Origin: Devosia rhizoryzae
Lineage (GTDB): Bacteria > Pseudomonadota > Alphaproteobacteria > Rhizobiales > Devosiaceae
Length of the DNA stretch: 64,000 nucleotides
Direction of reading: 5' to 3'
NCBI RefSeq assembly: GCF_016698665.1
Contig: NZ_CP068046.1
Coordinates: forward strand, 1,488,001 to 1,552,000
In this document: one piece after another, positions 24,075 to 33,820 of the stretch
How the letters are laid out: the number at the start of each line of letters is the position of its first letter
Position numbering within the stretch: position 1 is the first letter of the stretch
The notes under the pieces: model-generated
Told to the model about the DNA's origin: nothing
The model's input: the letters and a program-made list of their open reading frames with translations, nothing else
The model's database searches: none
Translations under genes and position numbers: made by a program

Positions 24075-25877
24075 ATGCAAATTCCCGTTCCGGAGCGCGC
24101 ACAAAGCCGGCGTAAGGCTCCCCTTCTCTCCCGCACAATTGCGCGACAACGCTTTAGGCGCTTTCTGAGCTACTACCGGCCGCATTTGCCGTTGCTTGCG
24201 GCAGACCTTGCTTGTGCCGTGCTGGTTGCCGGCACCGCTATCGCGCTGCCGCTTATCGCCAATCATCTTGTGTCGAGCCTGCCGCAGCTGGCCAAGTCAC
24301 CGGACGCTTTGGCAAGCATTGCCGCGCTCGGCGCTGTGATGCTGGGCGTGTTCGTGGTGCAGGCGCTTGCCACCTATTTTGTCGACTACCAGGGCCATGC
24401 CATGGGCGCCCGGATCGAGGCGCAGGTGCGGCGCGAGCTGTTCGAGCACTGCCAGAAGCTGAGCTTCAGCTTCTATGACCGGCAGCGCACCGGGCAGCTG
24501 ATGAGCCGCATCACCAATGACTCGCTGTGGCTGGGCGAGCTCTTTCACCATGGGCCGGAGGACATCGCCATCGCCGTGCTGAAATTCGGTGGTGCCACGG
24601 TGGTGCTGACCATGATCGATCCCGTCATAGCGCTGCTGATCACCGCTTTGGTTCCGTTTGCAATCGGTTACGCGTTCTATTTCAACCGCCGCATGAATGT
24701 GGCGCTCCGTACGAGCAAGGAGCGGATCGGCACGATCAACGAGCGGGTGGAGGATGCCTTGGGCGGCATCCGCGTCGTCCAGTCCTTCGCCAACGAAAGG
24801 GACGAGCTGCAGCGGTTCGAGGCCGAGAACCAGCGGTTTCTGGAAAGCCGCAAGGCGGGATATCGCAGCGAGGCGCTGCTATGGGTCGGGATGGACGGCT
24901 TCGCGCAGCTGGTGACGATCCTGGTCATTATCGCTGGTGCGATCCGCATCCTTAGTGCGAATCTCACGCCGGCCGACATGCTGACGCTGTTGTTGTGCGT
25001 CGGCGTGCTGGTTGATCCGGTGCGGCGGCTCGATAATTTCATCCGGCTCTGGCAGGAGGGCTATACCGGGTTTATCCGGGCGATGGAGTTGCTTGAGGAG
25101 GAGCCTGACATTGTCGATCGGCCAGGAGCTGTGCCGCTCAGCACGGTCCAAGGCCAGATCGGGTTCCGCAATGTCAGCTTCGCTTACGAAGGGGCGCCGC
25201 GTGTTCTAAGCGGGCTGGACCTCGACATCGAAGCGGGGCAGTTCGTGGCGCTGGTAGGTCCCTCCGGCGTTGGCAAGAGCACGCTCTGCAGTCTTATTCC
25301 GCGCTTCTATGATGTCGATGAAGGCGCCGTTCTGTTGGACGGGCGCGATGTTCGCGACGTGACGCTCGACTGCCTGCGCGCCAGTGTCGGGATCGTGCAG
25401 CAGGATGTGTATCTTTTCAGCGGCTCCGTGATGGAGAACCTGCGCTATGGCCGGCTCGACGCCAGCGACGACGAAATTCTTGCGGCTGCAAGGGCAGCGA
25501 ATGCGCATGAATTCATCTTGGCCCTGCCCGACGGCTACAACACCGACATCGGCCAGCGCGGGGTGAAACTCTCTGGCGGGCAGAAGCAGCGGCTGACCAT
25601 TGCCAGAGCCTTTCTCAAGAACCCGCCTGTGCTGATCTTTGACGAAGCAACCAGCGCGCTCGACAACGAGAGCGAGCGGGCGGTGCAGCAGGCGCTCCTG
25701 GGCCTCGCCAAAGGCCGGACAACGATCGTCATTGCACATCGGCTGTCCACCGTCCGGCATGCGGATCGCATTCTGGTGCTGACGCACGACGGGATCGTTG
25801 AAGATGGCAAGCACGAGGCGCTGATGGCGGCCGGCGGTGTTTATGCCGCGCTGCACAGCGTTCAGGGGCGAATCTAG
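24075..25877 (+). CDS. ABC exporter, fused membrane and ATPase domains (ABCB/MsbA type)
   Basis: 600 aa half-transporter. Six-helix type IV exporter membrane domain (about 30-320) with the coupling helix region GIRVVQSFANE, then an ATPase domain: Walker A GPSGVGKST, Q-loop IVQQDVYLFSG, signature LSGGQKQR, Walker B VLIFDEATSALD, H-loop AHRLS. Such proteins export lipids, peptides or drugs as homodimers; the substrate is unknown. Its 3' end overlaps zntB by 4 bases (convergent). Confidence 0.92.
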   Translation: MQIPVPERAQSRRKAPLLSRTIARQRFRRFLSYYRPHLPLLAADLACAVLVAGTAIALPLIANHLVSSLPQLAKSPDALASIAALGAVMLGVFVVQALATYFVDYQGHAMGARIEAQVRRELFEHCQKLSFSFYDRQRTGQLMSRITNDSLWLGELFHHGPEDIAIAVLKFGGATVVLTMIDPVIALLITALVPFAIGYAFYFNRRMNVALRTSKERIGTINERVEDALGGIRVVQSFANERDELQRFEAENQRFLESRKAGYRSEALLWVGMDGFAQLVTILVIIAGAIRILSANLTPADMLTLLLCVGVLVDPVRRLDNFIRLWQEGYTGFIRAMELLEEEPDIVDRPGAVPLSTVQGQIGFRNVSFAYEGAPRVLSGLDLDIEAGQFVALVGPSGVGKSTLCSLIPRFYDVDEGAVLLDGRDVRDVTLDCLRASVGIVQQDVYLFSGSVMENLRYGRLDASDDEILAAARAANAHEFILALPDGYNTDIGQRGVKLSGGQKQRLTIARAFLKNPPVLIFDEATSALDNESERAVQQALLGLAKGRTTIVIAHRLSTVRHADRILVLTHDGIVEDGKHEALMAAGGVYAALHSVQGRI

Positions 25878-26881
25878 AACCAGCGCAACTTGCGCATCCA
25901 CATGGCGATGCCGCCGCCGATCAGCACAAGGAGGATGCAGACGAACCAGAAGGCCGCGCCATGCTCTGCTAGAGGAATGCCGGAGACGTTCATGCCGAGC
26001 AGGCCGGTGATCAGCGTTAGCGGCGAGAAAACGACGGTGACGGCGGCGAGCAGCAGCATGGCCTTGTTCATCTGCTCGGCGCGGTCGTCGATGATTTCTT
26101 CGTGGACGAGGACGGCGCGCTCGGAGAGCGCCTGGAGTTCGTCGCCAATACGGGCGGTGCGCATGGCGGCGTCGCGCAGGCGCAGGCGATCACGATCGGA
26201 GAAGAAGGAGAGGTTTTCGATCTCGAGCGTCGACAGGGCATCGCGCTGTGGCCAAACAAGACGGCGGAAGCTGATCAGCGTGCGGCGGAGCTGTTCGAGA
26301 TTGTCCTGCGCCTTTTCCGTGCGGTGGGTGATCAGCGTTTCCTCGATGTCGTCGAGGCGATCGCCCAGCATTTCGATCAGCGGCTCGAGACGATCGGTGG
26401 CACGCAGGGCCAGGCGGGCGATAAGGTCGGCGGGGGAGACCGGGGCGTGCTGGGCCTGGTCGACTTTTGCGAGGCCGAGGAAATCGAGGATATTGAGTTC
26501 AGAGGCAATGATGACGCGGTGGCGCTCGATCCAGACCGTCAAGAATTGGCGGCCGACATCGTGCGGCGCGGCGCCGGGACGCACGACGCGCAGCATGATG
26601 AGCGCGCGATCATCCATAACCGTGCAGCGGGCGCGCGAAGTGGGCGCGGTGATAAGGCCAGAGTTAAATTCGCCCAGTTCATCGCGGAGCCAGAGCTTGA
26701 ACTCGGGGGCCTTGGAATTGCCGACGATCAGCTTGAACCCGGCAGGCGGCACGATCGGCAGTTCGCTGCCGGTCTCATAGCGGCGCATTCCGCCGGCACC
26801 ATCGAAGATAAGGACGGCGCCAATGCCGACAAGCCCGTTGCGAAGGGCTCGTTCGGTTGGCTGTCTTGGCGCCTCGTCCAT
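25874..26881 (-). CDS. zntB: CorA-family divalent cation transporter, ZntB-like
   Basis: 335 aa. Large cytosolic N-terminal domain and long helix, then two C-terminal membrane helices. The first ends with the pore signature GMN (LLGMNVSGIPL), and the loop after it is typical of ZntB rather than CorA (GMNV-G-P). Probably moves zinc. Its start is 3 bp from the valS stop on the same strand, so it is likely cotranscribed with valS. Confidence 0.87.
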   Translation of the reverse strand: MDEAPRQPTERALRNGLVGIGAVLIFDGAGGMRRYETGSELPIVPPAGFKLIVGNSKAPEFKLWLRDELGEFNSGLITAPTSRARCTVMDDRALIMLRVVRPGAAPHDVGRQFLTVWIERHRVIIASELNILDFLGLAKVDQAQHAPVSPADLIARLALRATDRLEPLIEMLGDRLDDIEETLITHRTEKAQDNLEQLRRTLISFRRLVWPQRDALSTLEIENLSFFSDRDRLRLRDAAMRTARIGDELQALSERAVLVHEEIIDDRAEQMNKAMLLLAAVTVVFSPLTLITGLLGMNVSGIPLAEHGAAFWFVCILLVLIGGGIAMWMRKLRWF

Positions 26882-26884
26882 TTC

Positions 26885-29638
26885 TTAGCTCAGGCGTTTC
26901 AACGCTTCGAGGATCTTCTCGCGACGCTCGACGGCGGCCTCGCGGCGGGCCTTCTGCTCCCCGATGACTTCCTCGGGTGCCTTGGCGACGAACTGCTCGT
27001 TGCCCAGTTTCTTGTCGATTTGAGCGATTTCGGCGTCGAGCTTGGTCACTTCCTTTTCAAGTCGCGTGCGCTCGACGGCAATGTCGATGACGCCGGCCAG
27101 CGGCAGGGCGTAGGTGGCGCTTCCGACGACGAACTGCGCCGACTCGCCGGGCACTTCGTTCTGAGGCGAAATCTCCTCGAGGCGCGCCAGGCGGGTGATG
27201 AGCGAGGTGCCGGCGACGAGGCGGGCCAAAGTATCCTCCCCTGCCCCGGTCACGACCATCTGCAGCTTGGCGCTGGCGGGGACGTTCATTTCGGCGCGGA
27301 CCGAACGGACATTGGAGATGACGTCGATCAGCCAAGCGAGTTCGGCATCGGCGGCAGCGTCTTCGAGGCCGGAAAGGTCGGGCCATTCGGTGAGGATCAG
27401 CAGGTTTTCGCGCGCTGCGCCGAACTTGCCGGTCTCGGCCCAGAGCTCTTCGGTGACAAACGGCATCATGGGGTGGAGCATGATGAGGATCTGGTCGAGG
27501 GCCCAGGCAGCGGTGGCGCGGGTTTCCGTCTTTGCGGTTTCGTCGGTCCCCATGAAGACCGGCTTGGCGAATTCGACATACCAGTCGCAGAAGGTGCCCC
27601 AGACGAAGTCATAGGCCGAGTTGGCGGCTTCGTTGAACTTGTAGTCCTCGATGCCGGCGCGCACCGCGGCCATGCCGCGAGCGGTGGCGCCGACGATCCA
27701 GCGATTGAGCGGCAGCTTGTTGGCCTTGGGATCGTAGCCTTCGACGCGGCGGGCTTCGTTCATTTCGAGGAAGCGGGCGGCGTTCCAGATCTTGGTGACG
27801 AAGTTGCGGTAGCCCTCGACGCGCTGGATCGAGAGTTTTAGGTCACGACCCTGCGCCGCCATGGCGGCGAGGGTGAAGCGGGTGGCATCAGCGCCGTATT
27901 CGTCGACGAGCTTGAGCGGGTCGATGACGTTGCCCTTGGTCTTGCTCATCTTCTGGCCCTTTTCGTCGCGGACTAGGGCGTGCATGTAGACGGTGTGGAA
28001 GGGCTCTTCTTCCAGAAATTCTAGGCCCATCATCATCATGCGGGCGACCCAGAAGAAGATGATGTCGAAGCCGGTGACGAGGACGTCGGTCGGGTAATAG
28101 CGCTTGAGCTCGGCAGTGTCGTCCGGCCATCCCAGGGTGGAGAACGGCCAAAGGGCAGAGCTAAACCAGGTGTCGAGGACGTCCGGATCGCGAGTCAGCT
28201 GGACCGGCTTGCCATAGTGAGCATCGGCGGCGGCTTGCGCTTCCGCTTCGCTCGATGCAACGAAGGCTTCGTTGTCCGGGCCGTACCAGGCTGGGATCTG
28301 GTGTCCCCACCAAAGCTGGCGCGAAATGCACCAGGGCTTGATGTTTTCGAGCCAGGCGAAATAGGTGTTTTCGTATTGCTGCGGTACGAACTTGGTGCGG
28401 CCTTCGCGGACGGCGGCGAGCGCCGGCTGGGCAAGGACGTCGGCCTTGACCCACCACTGGTCGGTCAGAAAAGGCTCGATCACGACGAGTTTGGACTTCT
28501 CGTCGTGCGGGACCATGATCTTCTTGTCTTCGATATGGTCGAGGCCGCGGAGCGGGTCTTCCTCGGCGAGTGCAGTCAGGTCGGCGACGATGGCCTTGCG
28601 GGCATCGAAGCGATCCATGCCGCGGTATTTCGCGGGCACAAAGTCGTCGCTGACGATGGCGCCGCGGGTGGTGAAGACGTTGATCGGCTCGACGCCGGCG
28701 CGAGCACCGACTTCGAAGTCGTTGAAATCGTGCGCCGGAGTGATCTTGACGGCGCCGGTGCCCAAGGCCGGATCGGCATAGTCGTCGGCGACGATGGGAA
28801 TGCGGCGGCCGACCAGAGGCAGCTCGACGAATTTTCCGACGAGGGACGCGTAACGCTCGTCTTCCGGATGGACGGCGACGGCGACGTCACCCAGCATGGT
28901 TTCGGGGCGAGTGGTGGCGACGATGATGTAGTCGCGCTTTTCCGTCCCGGTGACGTTGCCTTCTTCATCCACAATCGGGAAGTCGTAGGTCACGCCATCG
29001 GCCAGCGGGTAGCGCAGGTGCCACATGTGGCCTTTGATCTCGATATTTTCGACTTCGAGGTCGGAGATCGCGGTTTCGAGGCCCGGGTGCCAGTTGACGA
29101 GGCGCTTGGCGCGATAGATCAAGCCGCGCTTGTGCAGCTCGACGAAAACCTTGGTGACGGCGCGGACCATCTGGTCATCGGGCTGGCCGGCCTCGCCCAT
29201 GGTGAACTTTTCGCGGGAAAAATCAGCCGAAGCGCCAAGGCGCTTGAGCTGGTTCATGATGGTGCCGCCCGACTCGCCCTTCCACTCCCAGACGCGTTCG
29301 ATGAAAGCTTCGCGGCCCATGTCGCGGCGGTTGAGCTGTTTTTCGGCAAGCTGGCGCTCGACGATCATCTGCGTCGCAATGCCGGCATGGTCGGTGCCGG
29401 GCTGCCAGAGCACGTCCTTTTTGAGCATGCGATTGAAGCGGACGAGGATGTCCTGGATGGTGTTGTTGAGCGCGTGGCCGATGTGGAGCGAGCCCGTGAC
29501 GTTGGGCGGCGGAATGACGATGGTGAAGGTCTCGGCGCCCGGCTTGGCCCCTGCCCCAGCCGCAAAAGCCTTGGCGTCAAGCCAGGCGTCATAGATGCGG
29601 CTCTCAACGGCGGCGGGTTCGTAGGTTTTTTCAAGCAT
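26885..29638 (-). CDS. valS: Valyl-tRNA synthetase
   Basis: 917 aa. Class I synthetase: HIGH motif in [15 protein letters not shown] near residue 45, a CP1 editing domain, [12 protein letters not shown] signature, an anticodon-binding domain, and the C-terminal coiled coil typical of ValS ([20 protein letters not shown]). Full length. Upstream, a 387-bp gap with a composite palindromic repeat separates it from popZ. Confidence 0.97.
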   Translation of the reverse strand: MLEKTYEPAAVESRIYDAWLDAKAFAAGAGAKPGAETFTIVIPPPNVTGSLHIGHALNNTIQDILVRFNRMLKKDVLWQPGTDHAGIATQMIVERQLAEKQLNRRDMGREAFIERVWEWKGESGGTIMNQLKRLGASADFSREKFTMGEAGQPDDQMVRAVTKVFVELHKRGLIYRAKRLVNWHPGLETAISDLEVENIEIKGHMWHLRYPLADGVTYDFPIVDEEGNVTGTEKRDYIIVATTRPETMLGDVAVAVHPEDERYASLVGKFVELPLVGRRIPIVADDYADPALGTGAVKITPAHDFNDFEVGARAGVEPINVFTTRGAIVSDDFVPAKYRGMDRFDARKAIVADLTALAEEDPLRGLDHIEDKKIMVPHDEKSKLVVIEPFLTDQWWVKADVLAQPALAAVREGRTKFVPQQYENTYFAWLENIKPWCISRQLWWGHQIPAWYGPDNEAFVASSEAEAQAAADAHYGKPVQLTRDPDVLDTWFSSALWPFSTLGWPDDTAELKRYYPTDVLVTGFDIIFFWVARMMMMGLEFLEEEPFHTVYMHALVRDEKGQKMSKTKGNVIDPLKLVDEYGADATRFTLAAMAAQGRDLKLSIQRVEGYRNFVTKIWNAARFLEMNEARRVEGYDPKANKLPLNRWIVGATARGMAAVRAGIEDYKFNEAANSAYDFVWGTFCDWYVEFAKPVFMGTDETAKTETRATAAWALDQILIMLHPMMPFVTEELWAETGKFGAARENLLILTEWPDLSGLEDAAADAELAWLIDVISNVRSVRAEMNVPASAKLQMVVTGAGEDTLARLVAGTSLITRLARLEEISPQNEVPGESAQFVVGSATYALPLAGVIDIAVERTRLEKEVTKLDAEIAQIDKKLGNEQFVAKAPEEVIGEQKARREAAVERREKILEALKRLS

Positions 29639-30025
29639 GGGGCACTCGCAACGGCATAGACCCGCCAGGCTGGTGCGGTGGCGGGCTGAAAAGGTGCTGA
29701 GACTTCAAGCAAATGCGGGGGACGGGGTCAATGGTGGCGTGCGCCAGTGCCGCTATGCCTGCAGATACTGTGGTTGGAGCAGGAAATGAGTATGCGGAGC
29801 TGCTGACACCCCCTTCCGAGCTACGCTAAGCCCTTCGGCTAAGCTTCGCTTGCCTTCCCCTCAAGGGGGAAGGTAAACGCGGCGCGTTTGGCAGCTTTCG
29901 TCCACAGTACTCGATGCCCACCTTCCCCCTCAGAGGGCAAGGCAAGCAGAGCTTGGCGAGGAACGAGCCTAGCGGCGCTCGGAAGGGGGTGCCTCTTACC
30001 CTGCGGCATAGAGGCAGGCCCCGGA
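29639..30025. other. Gene-free stretch between valS and popZ
   Basis: The 3' half is a composite palindromic element (29807-29991). The part next to 29639 probably contains the valS promoter. No coding signal. Confidence 0.6.
29807..29991. repeat. Composite palindromic element, copy 2 (~185 bp)
   Basis: Perfect 15-bp inverted ends CACCCCCTTCCGAGC and GCTCGGAAGGGGGTG. Internal parts include CTAAGCCCTTCGGCTAAGC, CTTCCCCTCAAGGGGGAAGG and CCTTCCCCCTCAGAGGGCAA. Same design as copy 1 at 10328-10509; a shorter relative is at 62740-62817. Confidence 0.75.
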
Positions 30026-30733
30026 TTATTCGCCGCGCGCGACTCGCGAGATTTCTTTTTCCACCATGCGCTCGACCACGGATGGAAGGTTTTCGTCGAG
30101 CCATTCCTTGAGCATGGGGCGGAGCATGTCGCGCATCATGGACTCGATGGTGACGCCCGGATTGCCGAGGCCCAAGGCGTTGAGCTTGCCGATGGAACCA
30201 CGGACGGCGGCGCGGGTCGCGGGTTCGAGCAGTTCGGAAGCCATGTCCGAGGTGAGGGTCGGATCTGGGAGCGGCGCGGGCTTGGCGATTACCGGCTCGG
30301 GCTGCGGGCGGAAGGCGATGACTTCGGGCTGTGGCTGCGGCGCACGAACGGGTTCGGGCTCGCGGGTCGGGGCCGGATCAAAACTGGGCAGATCGTCATC
30401 GGGGTCGAAGCCGATGTCCTCGGCCTCTACCAGCTGCAGGCCGGGATCTTCGGTTTCGGTATCGGCAAGCAAGGCCTCAAAGCTCAGACCGCCATTGCCT
30501 TCCTCGACGATCTGCGAGGGCGACAGGGTCAGGGGCTCGATGTCGTCGAGCATGTCGGAAAGGTCGCGGTTGTCGACAGTGGCGACGCGAGCCGGGGCGG
30601 CCTGCATCGGCGGAGGAGCGGCCTGAACGGACGGCCGGCGCGGCGTGCCGGCCGCGTCATCGTCTGCAATGATCTGCCGGATGGACGACAGGATCTCATC
30701 CATGGACGGTTCTTTGGGGGCCGGCTTGTTCAT
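30026..30733 (-). CDS. popZ: PopZ-like polar organizing protein (DUF2497)
   Basis: 235 aa with PopZ architecture: a short conserved N-terminal helix (EPSMDEILSSIRQIIADDD, residues 8-26), a Pro- and acid-rich disordered linker (about 30-160), and the C-terminal helical oligomerisation block with MLRPMLKEWLDENLPSVVERM. PopZ forms a polar matrix that anchors ParB-parS and recruits cell-cycle proteins. Its functional partner MipZ is at the left edge of the window. Between tolC and valS, its common place in Rhizobiales. Confidence 0.88.
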   Translation of the reverse strand: MNKPAPKEPSMDEILSSIRQIIADDDAAGTPRRPSVQAAPPPMQAAPARVATVDNRDLSDMLDDIEPLTLSPSQIVEEGNGGLSFEALLADTETEDPGLQLVEAEDIGFDPDDDLPSFDPAPTREPEPVRAPQPQPEVIAFRPQPEPVIAKPAPLPDPTLTSDMASELLEPATRAAVRGSIGKLNALGLGNPGVTIESMMRDMLRPMLKEWLDENLPSVVERMVEKEISRVARGE

Positions 30734-30871
30734 CAGTGCCTCTTACTCATGCGCCCGACTGAGGCAGGAGCGTCCGCAAACGCACTGCCTGATTCGTAAA
30801 CACAAGCTTAGCGGCACCCGCCCCAATAAGGAATCGCCCCAAGGCCCGACTTGCAGGTCTTCCACGAAAAG

Positions 30872-30898
30872 TTGTGGCCGGGACATGCCCGGCCACAA
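30872..30898 (-). terminator. Hairpin terminator downstream of tolC
   Basis: A perfect 11-bp stem TTGTGGCCGGG/CCCGGCCACAA with a 5-base loop, followed on the minus strand by CTTTTCG. It lies 24 bases after the tolC stop; the short U-tract suggests moderate strength. Confidence 0.7.
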
Positions 30899-30921
30899 GG
30901 GATTGCGTTTTTGTTCGGCGC

Positions 30922-32313
30922 CTACTCGGCGACGGTGCGCAGTTCCTGCCAGACGTCTTCAACAGCCTGGGTATAGGGAACGGCGGTCTTGACCTCGACC
31001 GGAAGGGCAAGATCCTGCGCCGTAAGCCGGCCCATTGCGCTCAGAAGCGAGAAGGTCGCGACGATCTTGTTGCTGGACGCATTGATCAGCGCCTCACGCG
31101 AACTGGTGAGATCGGCCTGGGAATTGAGCACATCGAGCGTGGTGCGGGTGCCGAGGTCTCGCTCCTGGATCACCCCTTCCAGCACGGTATTGCTGGAGGA
31201 CACGGCAGCCTGGGCCGCCTGGATCTGGGCATCGGCACTCTGGATACCGGACCAGGCGGAGATCACCGCCTCGCGGATCTGGTCATAGGCGGACATGGCG
31301 TCCACCTCGGCGCCGATCTGCTGGAGATTGGCCTGGCGCACGCCGGAACCGAGCGCGCCGCCCGCATAGATTGGAATATTGATCTGGAAGCCCAGCTGGG
31401 CTGAAAGACTACCGGTGCCGCCATTGACGCTGCGATTGCCCTGGCTCCAGCTGCCGCCCACCTGGCCATTGATGGAAGCTGTCGGACCGAAGGCGGCGCT
31501 TGCCGCATCACTGCCCGCCTGCGCCGCCCGGATCCCGGCCTTGGCAAGAAGAATAGCGGGATGGCCGATCTCTGCTTCACCTAGGGCGCCTTCAAGGCTG
31601 CGCGGGATCAGGTTTGCATAATTGTGCGAGGTGCTGAGACTCTGCGGACGGGAGCCGACATAGCGCTGAAACGTCGCCTGGCTCGTTTCCAGCGAGCCGA
31701 CCGCGGCCTGATAGGCTGCCTGGCCTTGGGCGAGGCGCGCCTGGGCTTGCGCCACATCGATGCGCGTGCCCTCACCCACATCCAGTCGATCCTGCGCCGA
31801 CTGCAACTGAGCGCGGAAGAAATCGACATTGGCCTGACGCAAGGACAGGAGCTCGCGCCCGCTCAGAACAGCCATATAGGCCTGGACAACATTGAGCAGC
31901 ACGTTCTGCTCGGTGTTGCGGAGCTGGTATTCGGCCGCTTCGGCACTGGCGCGGGCCTGTTCGATCTGCGCTTCGGTCTGGAAGTTGTCGAAAATCGTCT
32001 GATTGTAGGAAAGACCAGCATTGAGCTGGCTATTGGTCACCGGGTTGCTGCCCAGAAGCAGGGCCTGCCCGCTTGCCGAGGTGATGCTCTGCGTGCCGCC
32101 GATGCTGGCGCCGATCGTCGGCAGCTTGCGCGACTTGGCCTGGACGATGTTTTCGGCTGAAGCCTTGGCATCGAGAAGAGCCGACTGAAGCTCGGGGGCG
32201 TGTTCATAGGCAGCCGCCAGGGCCTGGGAGAGAGACTGCGCCTGGGCCGAGCCGACCGAGGTCGCTATAAGCAAGGCGAACGCGCTGGCGCTCAGAATAG
32301 TGCGAAACATCAT
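30922..32313 (-). CDS. tolC: TolC-family outer-membrane efflux protein
   Basis: 463 aa. Signal peptide (about 1-25, cleavage after AQA), then two repeats of the outer-membrane efflux domain with long helical hairpins. The periodic DxxxAxxxxxxA patterns and a GTRTTLDVLN block are typical of TolC for type I secretion and RND efflux. ATG 32313 is well placed after GGAGG. It heads the direction popZ-valS, but the terminator at 30872 probably ends its own mRNA. Confidence 0.93.
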   Translation of the reverse strand: MMFRTILSASAFALLIATSVGSAQAQSLSQALAAAYEHAPELQSALLDAKASAENIVQAKSRKLPTIGASIGGTQSITSASGQALLLGSNPVTNSQLNAGLSYNQTIFDNFQTEAQIEQARASAEAAEYQLRNTEQNVLLNVVQAYMAVLSGRELLSLRQANVDFFRAQLQSAQDRLDVGEGTRIDVAQAQARLAQGQAAYQAAVGSLETSQATFQRYVGSRPQSLSTSHNYANLIPRSLEGALGEAEIGHPAILLAKAGIRAAQAGSDAASAAFGPTASINGQVGGSWSQGNRSVNGGTGSLSAQLGFQINIPIYAGGALGSGVRQANLQQIGAEVDAMSAYDQIREAVISAWSGIQSADAQIQAAQAAVSSSNTVLEGVIQERDLGTRTTLDVLNSQADLTSSREALINASSNKIVATFSLLSAMGRLTAQDLALPVEVKTAVPYTQAVEDVWQELRTVAE

Positions 32314-32439
32314 TTACCCGCCTCCGGAGCCCGCAATAGTTACGCCCAGCACATGGGGTATACAATCGACGCAGGCAATCCTAACTAACTTTAACTCTTC
32401 GGTCCTGCCGCGTTGTGGCCCAACCGCAACAAATAACCG

Positions 32440-33087
32440 CTAGAATACGAACTCTTCCGCGTGCGCCACAGGAAAAAGCGCAGGCAGTGTCGCATCGAAG
32501 TGTGTTTCTTTCTTAAACCCATCGCGGCCGGGACGATACCGGTGCGCGACGGCGACGCGACCGCGGCGAATCAGCGTCACGAGGCGGCCGTTGGGACTAA
32601 GTCTGGTGAGAAGATCGGCGGGCTCAGCCTCCAATGCACCCTCGACGAGGATAACGTCGAAGCGCTGTTCAGCGAGGTCATCGACAGTGCCACTGACGAT
32701 GGCCGCGTTGAGAACAGCGAGCGCGGCCAGATTGGCGCGGGCTTGATCGGCCAAGTTGGTATCGGTTTCAAGACCCGTGACATGATGGGCCAGCGATGCA
32801 AGGACGGCAGTGCCATAGCCGGTGCCTGCGCCAAGCTCGAGCACGCGGTCGGTCTCTTTAACGTCTGCGAGTTGCGCCAGGCGCGCGAAGATGGCTGGCG
32901 ACGGCAGGAAGCGACCGTTCCCGAGAGCGTGGAGGTCGTCGATATAGGCGAGGCCGCGTCGATCTTCGGGGACAAAAATTTCGCGCGGCAGGCGCCCCAT
33001 GCTGGCAAGGAGACGGCGCTCGGTGACGCCGGCGGCGCTCACTTGGCTGTCAATCATTGCCCTTCGAGCAGTGGTAAAATCGACCAT
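32440..33087 (-). CDS. Protein-L-isoaspartate O-methyltransferase-family protein
   Basis: 215 aa. SAM-binding motif I VLELGAGTGYGTAV and a PCMT fold; the region before it, YIDDLHALGNGRFLPSP, replaces the canonical isoaspartate-binding loop, so activity on isoaspartyl residues is not certain. The frame starts at 33156, but ATG 33087 (MVDFTTARRAMIDSQV) gives the family N-terminus and length. In Rhizobiales a PCMT-like gene commonly precedes tolC, as here. Confidence 0.85.
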   Translation of the reverse strand: MVDFTTARRAMIDSQVSAAGVTERRLLASMGRLPREIFVPEDRRGLAYIDDLHALGNGRFLPSPAIFARLAQLADVKETDRVLELGAGTGYGTAVLASLAHHVTGLETDTNLADQARANLAALAVLNAAIVSGTVDDLAEQRFDVILVEGALEAEPADLLTRLSPNGRLVTLIRRGRVAVAHRYRPGRDGFKKETHFDATLPALFPVAHAEEFVF

Positions 33088-33185
33088 GAAGAAGACATCC
33101 GGCGGAAAAGCATATGCCGGGCGTGAATATGCCACCGGGCTGCCGATGGCAACCACGGTGACAGCTTATGCACCTTAGCCGCGGA

Positions 33186-33356
33186 TCAGCGCTTGGCTTG
33201 ATCGTCCTTGTGCGGCTTGCCGTTGGTCGATTCTACCGGCTGGTCCTGCTGGGCGCCGTCGTAGCGGCGACCGAGATCATCGATGTTGTCGTCCTGCTGG
33301 TTGCCATCACCGGTTTCCAGAGGGGCTGGGGTGGATTTCGCCTTGTCCGCGCTCAT
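33186..33356 (-). CDS. Small hydrophilic protein, 56 aa, unknown
   Basis: A short ORF starting MSADKAKSTPAP, with a GAGGAG ribosome site 8 bases before ATG 33356. Almost no hydrophobic residues; rich in Asp, Gln, Asn and Lys, so probably disordered. It is divergent from another tiny hydrophilic gene at 33440, with an 83-bp shared upstream region. No family recognised; osmotic or desiccation stress proteins have this kind of composition, but that is speculation. Confidence 0.65.
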   Translation of the reverse strand: MSADKAKSTPAPLETGDGNQQDDNIDDLGRRYDGAQQDQPVESTNGKPHKDDQAKR

Positions 33357-33439
33357 GAGTTCACTCCTCGCTGTCATCTTGGCAACTGCTGGCAGGCCTT
33401 TGGTGTTCCATTTGGAAGAACAGCAAAGAGGGTTTGGCG

Positions 33440-33589
33440 ATGCCGGACAAAGACAAAGACCAGCACGACGAAAAGCTACCACCGGCAGGCCCGCACGAGA
33501 CGCCAGAGCTGACGGACAACGATAAGACGCCTGGGACGGGATCGCTGCCCGACGACACCGACGCCGAAAGCGATGTTGGTCCGGACTAG
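33440..33589 (+). CDS. Small acidic protein, 49 aa, unknown
   Basis: Starts MPDKDKDQHDEKLPP and ends DAESDVGPD; 13 Asp and many Pro, Thr and Lys, with no hydrophobic core, so intrinsically disordered. ATG 33440 follows an AGAGGG site. It has no recognised domain. It forms a divergent pair with the 56-aa gene at 33356, and the tRNA-Cys gene follows 71 bp downstream. Confidence 0.6.
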   Translation: MPDKDKDQHDEKLPPAGPHETPELTDNDKTPGTGSLPDDTDAESDVGPD

Positions 33590-33660
33590 TGGGATTGTTC
33601 AAGCTCGGTTAACCGCCCCCTTGCATAAGGGCGAGGCGTCAAATACGTACTGGCGCCAGA

Positions 33661-33734
33661 GGCCGCGTGGCGGAGTGGTTACGCAGCGGATTGCAAATCC
33701 GTGTATTCCGGTTCGATTCCGGACGCGGCCTCCA
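33661..33734 (+). tRNA. tRNA-Cys (anticodon GCA)
   Basis: Acceptor stem GGCCGCG/CGCGGCC, anticodon loop TTGCAAA within GGATTGCAAATCC, T-arm CCGGTTCGATTCCGG, and encoded 3' TCCA. 74 bases. Confidence 0.95.
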
Positions 33735-33820
33735 GTTCCCCTGACAGCGTTGTAGCGATTGCGGCTTTGCCGCCAGCAGACTAGCGTCTTCTCGCTGCCC
33801 GGTTTTTTCCGAGAATCGAT

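Noticed and set aside
26102..29659. Long plus-strand frames (26102-27841 and 28217-29659)
   Set aside because: Antisense shadows of zntB and valS, which have full sets of motifs on the minus strand.
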